Positions 1-5,451 of a stretch of 7,087 nucleotides of DNA are shown one piece after another. The position numbers were made by a program, and so were the translations under genes. Position 1 is the stretch's first letter. Each line of letters starts with the position of its first letter. Origin of the DNA: JACQXM01 sp964569425 (GTDB lineage: Bacteria > Planctomycetota > Phycisphaerae > UBA1845); the NCBI GenBank assembly GCA_964569425.1, contig CAZMVD010000175.1, positions 1 to 7,087 of the forward strand. Reading direction: 5' to 3'. Under the pieces are notes generated by a model that ran no database searches, had not been told where the DNA came from, and was given only the letters and a program-made list of their open reading frames with translations.

Positions 1-139
1 CCACGCTGCCGCCCAGGTCGGTGAGCGCGATCACGTTCCAATTCGCGTCCTGGTGCACGTACAGGTCACCCCTTCCGGCGGCGCGCATCATCACCAGTTC
101 GTCGATGTACTGGGTTCCATGAATGAACTGCTGCAGCAT
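1..139 (-). CDS. RHS/YD-repeat protein fragment, running off the left edge
   Basis: The frame reads ...NDGSGNMLQQFIHG, then GTQYIDELVMMR, GDLYVHQDANWNV and IALTDLGGSV before leaving the window. This is the late YD-repeat region of RHS-type proteins, just before the core-ending segment; such proteins are large, often surface-exposed or secreted, with a beta-cage shell. The frame is open only from 202, where a TAG (203-205) closes it, and the sole ATG is at 139. RHS-like similarity seems to begin near the codons for AQVND (about 168), and the preceding residues (DGPASGRFHVK) do not look like RHS. A normal RHS gene has hundreds of codons upstream of this segment, so this is probably a 5'-truncated remnant rather than an intact gene. 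No clear SD precedes the ATG. The family call is fairly sure; gene status is uncertain. Confidence 0.6.
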   Translation of the reverse strand, partial: MLQQFIHGTQYIDELVMMRAAGRGDLYVHQDANWNVIALTDLGGSV

Positions 140-274
140 GTTGCCCGATCCGTCGTTGACCTGGGCGATCTTTACGTGAAACCGGCCACTGGCCGGGCCA
201 TCCTAAGTATACACCAACGTCCCGCCCAAGTCACCCGAAGTCGACACGATTTTCCCGCCCCCCGAGCCTTCGTC

Positions 275-480
275 ATTCCGCAATCCTCCCTTGCCTTTCC
301 TCTCGCCTCACGCCGCTCGCCTCACGCCTTCCCGGTTTCCACTCCCCAATCCGCAATCCCCACTCCGCAATTCCCGCCATCCCCTCTCGCCTCACGCCCC
401 ACGCCTCTCGCCTTTTCTGCTGCCTGTTGCCTTCCATCCGCCATTCTCCCCCGATCTCTTCCCACTCCCTCTCCAGCGCG
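275..480. repeat. Low-complexity tract with repeated 14-mers and TCCGCAAT units
   Basis: The plus strand here is almost all C and T, so the minus strand is purine-rich. TCTCGCCTCACGCC occurs at 301-314, again with one change directly after it at 315-328, and exactly at 385-398; a shorter relative follows near 402-411. A second unit, TCCGCAAT, occurs at 277-284, 350-357 and 364-371. The two unit types alternate, giving a mosaic and not a simple tandem array. This resembles dispersed intergenic repeats seen in some environmental genomes, but copy number elsewhere cannot be judged from this window. Confidence 0.7.
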
Positions 481-551
481 CGCCCCTGATGTTTTACTCT
501 CCGGCGTCAGGTTGCCTCCGCACCGTCCGCTTGAACCGCCCCGCCCAAGAA

Positions 552-568
552 GTGCCACGTAGTGGCAC
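552..568. repeat. Perfect hairpin, 7-bp arms and 3-nt loop
   Basis: GTGCCAC (552-558) and GTGGCAC (562-568) are perfect reverse complements around GTA. No T-run follows on either strand, so it does not look like an intrinsic terminator. It may be a binding site or an interspersed palindromic repeat. The call rests only on the symmetry. Confidence 0.6.
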
Positions 569-581
569 CATGCAAAGTAAC

Positions 582-608
582 TTGACAAAACGAACCCATT
601 TTGTGCAA
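582..608. repeat. Imperfect inverted repeat containing a TTGACA hexamer
   Basis: TTGACAAAA (582-590) and TTTTGTGCAA (599-608) are reverse complements apart from one inserted base, around an 8-base centre. TTGACA is a perfect sigma-70 -35 hexamer on the plus strand, but no acceptable -10 sits 16-18 bases on and no gene follows in that direction, so I do not call it a promoter. The AT-rich base composition stands out from the GC-rich surroundings. Confidence 0.4.
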
Positions 609-788
609 TTGCGAACAAGCGCTTCCGCCGCCCGAAGGAAGTCCCCAAACCCTCTTCGCGGGCCCAAAAAACGCTGTAATGCCGCCGATCATGCCCCGCC
701 GCCCCGCACCGATCGTGACGGATGGCTCGTCCGCCCAGCCGGTGCTGATGCTCCTTCGTGGCCGATCCGGCGGTTCGTTTTCGCAGGG

Positions 789-950
789 CTAACGGCTCGC
801 CTTCGGCAGCGCAATCCCCGCATACCGCGCCGGATCCGACTGGATCTTCCGCGCGCAATCTTCGCAGCAGGCATACACACTCTTCTTGCCGACCTTGACC
901 TCCACCCCGCCGTTCTTGATGTCCCATTCGCACACCGGGCACTTCTTCAT
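789..950 (-). CDS. Small TRASH/YHS-like metal-binding protein, 53 aa
   Basis: The protein starts MKKCPVCEWDIKNGG and contains VYACCEDCARK, giving two Cys-x2-Cys pairs (C4/C7 and C29/C32, with an extra C28), followed by a short helix and SDPARYAG. This is the layout of TRASH/YHS-type treble-clef-like domains, which bind transition metals and occur alone as small chaperone or sensor-like proteins; loss of the cysteines would remove the proposed function. A GGAG lies 7 bases before the ATG, which strongly supports this start. The gene lies 80 bases downstream of the AraC-type gene on the same strand and may be the last gene of that transcript. Which metal it binds, and whether it works in sensing or delivery, cannot be read from the sequence. 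It is easily missed because it is short and lies inside larger spurious frames. Confidence 0.82.
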   Translation of the reverse strand: MKKCPVCEWDIKNGGVEVKVGKKSVYACCEDCARKIQSDPARYAGIALPKASR

Positions 951-1030
951 CGCAATTCTCCACAGAAATTCCCCGTCGGCCGGCCCGCGCCGCCGATCGT
1001 CTCCGCCGAAGCATACCCCGCTGTGCCGCG

Positions 1031-1930
1031 TCAGGCTTGCAAATCCCTGCTCATTTGCCGCATCCCGCGAACCGACAGTGACCGGCGCGCTTGCGACGGC
1101 GTCAGGCCGAATTCTCTTCGAAAGGCATTGGTGAAATGGCTGTGACTGTCAAACCCCAGGTCGAGGGCCAGCGCCGAAAGGTCTCCCGGCGATTCCGCCA
1201 ATCGCTCCAGCCCCGCGCGCAGCCGTAACCGATGGCGATATTGGTGAATGGTCATGCCGCTCAGCCGGCGGAACATTCGGCACAAGTGATAGGGCGAGCA
1301 GTGCACCGCCCGCGCGATCTCCGCCAGCGACTGCGGCGCGGCATAGGTCCGCGCCAGCCAGGTACGCGCCCCGTCGACCCACTCGCGGTGCGCACGCCGC
1401 GTTTCGTCTCGCACGGCGTCGTGCCGCGCCGCCCTCGACTCGCCACAGGCCAGCACGTGATCCGCCAGCCGAATGGCGCTCTCTTCAATAGCCAGCGACT
1501 CGCCCGCCGCACCCGTGGCGACGCGGCTCAACAGCCGCCGCTGCATCCACAGCGATGCGGAATCGGCCGGAACATGCGTTCGTGCAAACGTCACCCGCGC
1601 CGCGTCGCGCGTCCGCGGCTCATGCCGCGCCAGCAACTCGGCCAGAACTTCCCGGTGCAGTTCGATCACCGTGCAATCATCGCCCCCGGGCACCGGGTGC
1701 GATACGTGATAGCACTCGTCCTCGCGGAAGAAGAGCACGCGGTTGGCGTCGGCCAGAATGTCGTCGCCGTCCACGTGGCGCACGAACATCCCGCGCCGCG
1801 TAAACACGATGCTGTTGCGCGTGCTTTGCTCCTCCGCGGAACACCCGGCGGAGTGGGGCGGGCACCGAAAATCGTCGATGCGCGCCACGTCGCTGCGGAA
1901 GCGCCAGGGCTGGGATTGAGGGGAGGCCAT
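1031..1930 (-). CDS. AraC-family transcriptional regulator, 299 aa
   Basis: A one-component DNA-binding regulator of typical AraC/XylS length. Residues about 35-105 form the N-terminal cupin-like part (IVFTRRGMFVRHVDGDDILADANRV onward), where AraC proteins bind a small effector or dimerise. The C-terminal part has both helix-turn-helix units: the first at about 201-225 (SLAEIARAVHCSPYHLCRMF), the second at about 250-282 (DLSALALDLGFDSHSHFTNAF, then the family signature FGLTPSQAR). The central stretch is Arg/Ala-rich helix. The gene starts 21 bases after the kinase stop, so the two are very likely co-transcribed. The SD is weak (GGGG, one base before the ATG). A TAAAAT with a poor TTGGTT 17 bases upstream could give an internal promoter but sits too near the ATG for a normal leader. 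The effector and target genes are unknown; the nearby small cysteine protein is a plausible target. Confidence 0.92.
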   Translation of the reverse strand: MASPQSQPWRFRSDVARIDDFRCPPHSAGCSAEEQSTRNSIVFTRRGMFVRHVDGDDILADANRVLFFREDECYHVSHPVPGGDDCTVIELHREVLAELLARHEPRTRDAARVTFARTHVPADSASLWMQRRLLSRVATGAAGESLAIEESAIRLADHVLACGESRAARHDAVRDETRRAHREWVDGARTWLARTYAAPQSLAEIARAVHCSPYHLCRMFRRLSGMTIHQYRHRLRLRAGLERLAESPGDLSALALDLGFDSHSHFTNAFRREFGLTPSQARRSLSVRGMRQMSRDLQA

Positions 1931-1951
1931 GCCCCTATTTTAGGCACCCGC

Positions 1952-2827
1952 TCAGGCAGAACCAAGCAGGGCGGCAGGCGGCATAACCGGCCCGGTCGGG
2001 GTGGGGGCGGCCGGCAGCTCGATCGTGAACGTAGTGCCAACGCCGGGCACACTGTCCGCGGCAATGGTGCCGCCGTTTTCCGTGACCAGATCGCGACAGA
2101 GGGCCAGTCCCAGCCCCGCGCAGCGTTGCGGACCCTCGCTGGTCACAGGCTTGCTCGATTGCAGCGCGTCGAAGATGTGCGGCAGCAGCTCCGGCGCGAT
2201 CCCCGGACCCGTGTCACGCACCGTGATCCGCACTCGCCCGCTCGCTGGGCACGCGCGCACTTCCAGCCGCCCCTGGTGTTGCGGGGCCATGGCGCTCCGC
2301 GCGTTGAGAAACAAATTGAAAAACACCTGTTGCACGTGCAGCGAATCGGCCGTTACGGCGATTTCGTCGTCGACGTCCACCACCAGCGTCAACCCGTCCT
2401 TGCGGACGTCGCGACACAGACTCTCCGCGGCGAGCAGCGCCGCCTCGCGCACCTTCACCGCCTGCGGCGCCGCCGGCTTGGCCGCCGATATCGACAACAC
2501 CCGCTCGGACATCGCCACCAGCATCTGCGCGTTGCGACAGGTCACCGTCAGTGCCTTGCGGTACAGCTCAGGCTCATCCGCTTCCAGTGCGTACTTGGCG
2601 TATGAGTAGATCGGTGTCAGCAGGTTGTTGACTTCGTGGGCAATGGTCGCCGCCGCGGTTCCCAGGTGCGCAAGCTGCTGCGCCTGGCGCACCTGCGCCC
2701 GCAGGGTGTCCAGCATCGCCTGGAGTGCACCCAGTTGCGCTTCCACCGCTGCGATGTTGGTCGTGCGTGCCGGTTCCTCGCCGGAGTGCCCGGTGCGGCT
2801 GCGACGAGGCGTGTTCAAAGTACTCAT
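1952..2827 (-). CDS. Soluble sensor histidine kinase without an obvious sensor domain, 291 aa
   Basis: An ATP-dependent autophosphorylating kinase. Residues about 24-55 form a likely coiled coil (AAVEAQLGALQAMLDTLRAQ) leading into the H-box AHEVNNLLTPI, with His64 as the expected phosphate acceptor and the following Glu and Asn as in bifunctional kinase/phosphatases. The catalytic domain shows the N-box (QQVFFNLFLNARSAM, about 166-180), G1 box DTGPGI (205-210), an F-box-like segment (LLPHIFDAL) and G2 box GLGLAL (238-243), then NGGTI and GTTFTIELP at the end. There is no membrane helix, PAS, GAF or HAMP domain, so input must come from a partner or the short N-terminus. The ATG at 2827 was chosen because the frame further upstream would run through the divergent gene and its promoter region. 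No clear SD is visible. No receiver-domain partner lies in this window; the next gene is an AraC-type regulator. Confidence 0.9.
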   Translation of the reverse strand: MSTLNTPRRSRTGHSGEEPARTTNIAAVEAQLGALQAMLDTLRAQVRQAQQLAHLGTAAATIAHEVNNLLTPIYSYAKYALEADEPELYRKALTVTCRNAQMLVAMSERVLSISAAKPAAPQAVKVREAALLAAESLCRDVRKDGLTLVVDVDDEIAVTADSLHVQQVFFNLFLNARSAMAPQHQGRLEVRACPASGRVRITVRDTGPGIAPELLPHIFDALQSSKPVTSEGPQRCAGLGLALCRDLVTENGGTIAADSVPGVGTTFTIELPAAPTPTGPVMPPAALLGSA

Positions 2828-2869
2828 GTTTCGCAGATCGCTGTCTTGGCCGTTAATTCTTGATAGACT

Positions 2870-2890
2870 ACCGATATCGGCCTGATCGGT
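2870..2890. promoter_or_regulatory. Palindromic site between divergent genes
   Basis: The 87-base gap between the kinase and the divergent 91-aa gene carries a perfect 10-base palindrome CCGATATCGG (2871-2880), nested in a wider inverted repeat ACCGAT (2870-2875)...ATCGGT (2885-2890). The surrounding bases (about 2850-2880) are the most AT-rich in this part of the window, as expected for divergent promoters. I could not fix a convincing -35/-10 pair on either strand. The role as an operator is inference. Confidence 0.4.
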
Positions 2891-2914
2891 TCCGGCGCTT
2901 GAAAGAGGCGGCCC

Positions 2915-3190
2915 ATGACGGATGAAACGACCCAGTTTACCGCGGTTCTGGAACTCTTCAGCCGCCTGGGGATCGACGCGCGCCTCGAGCCGTTGGGCGG
3001 CGGCGGGGGAGGGCTGTGCGCCCTGCGCGGCAAACGCGTCTTCTTCATCGATCAGAACGACGACCCCATCACCCGCCTGGACGGCGCGCTCGCGGCCCTC
3101 GCCTCCCTCCCCGAAGCCGAACTCGATGCCGTCTTTCTGCCGCCGGCGCTGCGCGAGCAGGTCGAGCGCCGGCGGGTACAACAAGCTTGA
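2915..3190 (+). CDS. Conserved-looking small soluble protein of unknown function, 91 aa
   Basis: I recognise no named domain. The protein is acidic at the start (MTDETTQFTAVLELFSRLGI), then has a run of six glycines inside LEPLGGGGGGLCALRGKRVFF, followed by IDQNDDPITRLDGALAALASLPEAELDAVFLPPALREQVE. The middle looks like short beta strands around a Gly turn (LCALRGKRVFFID), the second half like two helices. I have the impression of similar proteins (LGGxGGGLCxLRGxxVxFxDxDADP) in other environmental bacteria, but this is memory, not a search. A GAGG lies about 7 bases before the ATG and the codon third positions are G/C-rich, so it is very likely a real gene. It is the first gene of the plus-strand run, 51 bases ahead of the peptidase start, so a role with the peptidase and ligase is possible. 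There is no signal peptide or membrane helix. Confidence 0.82.
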   Translation: MTDETTQFTAVLELFSRLGIDARLEPLGGGGGGLCALRGKRVFFIDQNDDPITRLDGALAALASLPEAELDAVFLPPALREQVERRRVQQA

Positions 3191-3227
3191 GCCCGCACGA
3201 GTCGCCTAGTACACTTCCCCCGCAACC

Positions 3228-3233
3228 AAGGAG
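3228..3233 (+). promoter_or_regulatory. Strong SD that points to a CTG start for the peptidase
   Basis: AAGGAG is the best ribosome-binding site in this part of the window. Eight bases after it lies CTG (3242-3244), in frame with the peptidase. The first in-frame ATG (3311) is 77 bases beyond the SD and has only GCC-rich DNA before it, with no SD of its own. No ATG, GTG or TTG lies in frame at a usable distance from the SD. Confidence 0.6.
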
Positions 3234-3241
3234 TAACGGCA

Positions 3242-4342
3242 CTGCGACGCAAAAAGAGTCGGCCATCGACCATCAACTCCCGCGCCGCCGCCCGCCGCCG
3301 GGCCACCGCCATGCGCCGGCGCAAATCCGCGGGGCAGCGCTGGGCCACCTGGCCCGATGAACGACTGCTCGATCAGCGGCTCAACCAACTGGGGTTGACC
3401 ACCTCCGGTCCGTTTCTGAAGGAATGTATTGCCCGGCTCCACGACGAACTGGCGCAGCGCGGCATCCTCTTTCGACCGCACTATTGGCTGTCCACCGAGT
3501 GGTTCACGCCTGACGGCGTCCCGGGCATCGCCATCCCGTTTTATCTCGCCCATCCGCGCCTCATGCTCCTGGAGCGACGCCAGATGCTCGAAGTAGAGGG
3601 CGGAACGCGCGACTGGTGCATGCGAATCCTGCGGCACGAAGCAGGACACGCGATTGACAACGCCTATCGCCTGCACCGCCGCCGCGAATGGCAGCGCGTG
3701 TTCGGGCGCTATTCAGTTCCCTATCCCGAACACTACAGCCCGCGCCCCTACAGCAAGAGCTTCGTGCTGCACCTGGACTACTGGTACGCGCAGGCGCACC
3801 CCGCCGAGGACTTCGCAGAGACCTTCGCCGTCTGGCTCAAGCCCAAGTCGCCCTGGCGCAAACAGTACAAAGGCTGGCCGGCGCTGCGCAAACTGGAATA
3901 CGTCGACCAGCTCATGCACGAGATCGGCCCCACCCGTCCGTTGATCGCCAGCCGCGCCCGGCCGGAGTCCGTCGCGCGCTTGCGCATGACCCTGAACGAG
4001 TACTACCGCAGCAAGCGCGCCAGTTACGGAGAAGACCGTCCCGAGTTTTACGACCGCGACCTGCACCGTTTATTTCCCACGATTGCCGGCGATGCGCGGG
4101 CGCCCTCGGCGGCGGCGTTTCTGCGGCGCATCCGCGCCGAGCTGCGCCGCAAGGTCGCCTACTGGACGGGATCGTACCAGTACACCATCGACCAGGTGTT
4201 GCAGGAAATGATCGACCGCACCCAGGCGTTGCGCTTGAAAGTGGAACGCCCGGAGCACGAACTGAAACAGGAGGCCATGATTCTGCTCACCGTGCAGACG
4301 ATGAACTACCTGCACGCGGGCTATCATCGCGTGGCCTTGTAA
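3242..4342 (+). CDS. Putative zinc-binding metallopeptidase with HEAGH motif, about 366 aa
   Basis: A gluzincin-like zinc hydrolase expected to cut a peptide or amide bond. Numbered from the CTG start, HEAGH is at 132-136 within RILRHEAGHAIDNAYRLHRR; the two His bind zinc and the Glu is the catalytic base. The likely third ligand is the Glu at about 193 in HPAEDFAETFAVWL, a pattern typical of MtfA-like and putative zinc-binding metallopeptidase families. Before this lie a fold-building segment (HYWLSTEWFTPDGVPGIAIPFYLAHPRLM) and a basic N-terminus (RRKKSRPSTINSRAAARRR). After it comes a helical C-terminal part ending MNYLHAGYHRVAL. There is no signal peptide or membrane helix, so it should be cytoplasmic. 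The ATG at 3311 would give 343 aa, but the strong SD at 3228 and G/C-rich third positions in the extra 23 codons favour CTG at 3242. The ATP-grasp gene starts 37 bases downstream, which suggests a joint pathway. The substrate is unknown. Confidence 0.85.
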   Translation: MRRKKSRPSTINSRAAARRRATAMRRRKSAGQRWATWPDERLLDQRLNQLGLTTSGPFLKECIARLHDELAQRGILFRPHYWLSTEWFTPDGVPGIAIPFYLAHPRLMLLERRQMLEVEGGTRDWCMRILRHEAGHAIDNAYRLHRRREWQRVFGRYSVPYPEHYSPRPYSKSFVLHLDYWYAQAHPAEDFAETFAVWLKPKSPWRKQYKGWPALRKLEYVDQLMHEIGPTRPLIASRARPESVARLRMTLNEYYRSKRASYGEDRPEFYDRDLHRLFPTIAGDARAPSAAAFLRRIRAELRRKVAYWTGSYQYTIDQVLQEMIDRTQALRLKVERPEHELKQEAMILLTVQTMNYLHAGYHRVAL

Positions 4343-4379
4343 AACGCCGAATCAGGTTGTCGCAGGCAGGGAGAAACCC

Positions 4380-5405
4380 GTGAGGACACTGCGCATTCTG
4401 GTGTTGATGCTCGAACAGTTCGTGCCGCCCGACACCATCGAAGGGCTGACCGACGAGCAGATCGCCCCCTTCAAGACCGAGTTCGACGTAACCGCCACGC
4501 TGCGCAATCTCGGACACGAGGTCCGCCCGCTGGGAGTCACCGACGATCTCGGTGTCATTCGCGCGGCGCTCCAGAAGTGGAAGCCGCACATCGCCTTCAA
4601 CCTGCTGGAGGAATTCAGCGGCGTCGGCGCCTACAGCCATTACATCGTGGGCTACCTGGAATTGATGCGCCAGCGCTACACCGGGTGCAACCCGCTGGGG
4701 TTGATGCTCGCCGCCGATAAGGCGCTGTCCAAGAAAATCCTCGCCTACCATCGCATTCACGTCCCGCAGTTTGCGGTGTTTCCGTTGCGCCGGGTGGTGC
4801 GGCGGCCGCGGCGGCTCGCGTTTCCCCTGCTGGTCAAGTCCACGGTGGAGCACGGCTCGGTCGGGATCTCCCAGGCGTCGATCGTCACCAACGACGAAAA
4901 ACTCCAGGAACGCGTGACCCTCGTGCACGAGCAACTGGGCACCGATGCCATCGCCGAGGAATACATCGAGGGTCGGGAACTGTACCTCGGTGTGATCGGC
5001 AACCGCCGCCTCGACACCCTGCCCGTGTGGGAGTTGCACTTCGAAAACCTCCCCGAAGGCGCCGCGAACATCGCCACCCAGAAGGTGAAATGGGATTACA
5101 AATACCAGAAACAGACCGGCGTGGTCACGCGCGCCGCCAACGACCTTTCAGACGAAACACGCCTGCGCATCGCCCGTTTGTGCAAGCGGCTCTATCGCCT
5201 GCTCAACCTCTCGGGCTACGCCCGCATCGACATGCGCCTGACCGAGGACGGCCGCATTTATGTGCTCGAGGCCAACCCCAACCCCCAATTGGCCTTCGGC
5301 GAGGACTTCGCGGAATCGGCCCACCAGGGCGGGGTGTCCTACGAACAACTCGTGCAGAGAATCCTCTCGCTGGGCATGTCCTACCGCGCGCCTTGGGAAA
5401 GCTGA
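4380..5405 (+). CDS. D-alanine-D-alanine-ligase-like ATP-grasp enzyme, 341 aa
   Basis: ATP-grasp ligases join a carboxylate to an amine through an acyl-phosphate. The Ddl-type layout is visible: an N-terminal Rossmann-like part (FDVTATLRNLGHEVRPLGV, then FNLLEEFSGVGAYSHY), the central-domain entry RYTGCNPLGLMLAADKALSKK (about 99-119), the ATP loop VKSTVEHGSVGIS (152-164, Lys153), the hinge EEYIEGREL (193-201), and the metal-binding end GYARIDMRL (Arg282, Asp284) with VLEANPNPQL (Glu297, Asn299). Catalytic and Mg ligands are kept. By contrast, the ANTSPGMTSHS segment that holds D-Ala in E. coli DdlB is NPNPQLAFGED here, and the first Ser of its EGSSVG loop is Gly, so the product is probably not D-Ala-D-Ala. 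The start is GTG with AGGGAG 6 bases before it. The gene follows the metallopeptidase by 37 bases and ends facing the beta-carbonic-anhydrase-like gene. Substrates are unknown. Confidence 0.9.
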   Translation: MRTLRILVLMLEQFVPPDTIEGLTDEQIAPFKTEFDVTATLRNLGHEVRPLGVTDDLGVIRAALQKWKPHIAFNLLEEFSGVGAYSHYIVGYLELMRQRYTGCNPLGLMLAADKALSKKILAYHRIHVPQFAVFPLRRVVRRPRRLAFPLLVKSTVEHGSVGISQASIVTNDEKLQERVTLVHEQLGTDAIAEEYIEGRELYLGVIGNRRLDTLPVWELHFENLPEGAANIATQKVKWDYKYQKQTGVVTRAANDLSDETRLRIARLCKRLYRLLNLSGYARIDMRLTEDGRIYVLEANPNPQLAFGEDFAESAHQGGVSYEQLVQRILSLGMSYRAPWES

Positions 5406-5451
5406 GCCCGCAGTCGATCAGCGTCCCTCTGCCGCTCGCGCCGCCGGGGCG

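Larger units (their letters stand above)
203..788. other. Long intergenic region without a convincing gene
   Basis: Nearly 590 bases separate the RHS fragment from the TRASH-like gene. Frames across it are open mainly because the DNA is GC-rich and pyrimidine-biased; their translations are low-complexity Pro/Ser/Arg or Arg/Gly strings with no recognisable domain. The region holds a repeat-bearing C/T-rich tract, a perfect 7-bp-arm hairpin, an imperfect inverted repeat with a TTGACA inside it, and a CTTCC/GGAAG inverted repeat at 622-641. I see no RNA gene and no strong rho-independent terminator. A TATACT element on the minus strand (206-211) lies upstream of the RHS fragment but has no good -35 partner. 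Confidence 0.6.

Noticed and set aside
582..610. Plus-strand promoter with TTGACA as -35
   Set aside because: No acceptable -10 lies 16-18 bases downstream and no plus-strand gene follows.
322..1014. 230-aa open frame on the minus strand
   Set aside because: It covers the repeat tract and overlaps the TRASH-like gene in another frame. The translation is Arg/Gly low complexity and there is no SD at its start.
1232..2605. 457-aa open frame on the plus strand
   Set aside because: It is antisense to the AraC and kinase genes, which have clear domains. Its translation is Arg/His-rich without any domain, a common shadow of GC-rich genes.
2998..3013. G-rich run as a possible G-quadruplex
   Set aside because: It only encodes the glycine run of the 91-aa protein and lacks four long G tracts, so a three-tetrad fold is not supported.
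2828..3184. N-terminal extension of the histidine kinase to 3184
   Set aside because: It would run antisense through the 91-aa gene and across the divergent control region, and the added residues resemble no sensor domain.
4380..5405. Calling the ATP-grasp gene ddl (D-Ala-D-Ala ligase)
   Set aside because: The ATP and Mg residues fit, but the D-Ala-binding end differs (NPNPQL), and the neighbours are not cell-wall genes.
5406..5451. Bidirectional terminator in the convergent gap
   Set aside because: The 46 bases are GC-rich, but I found no stable stem followed by a T-run on either strand.
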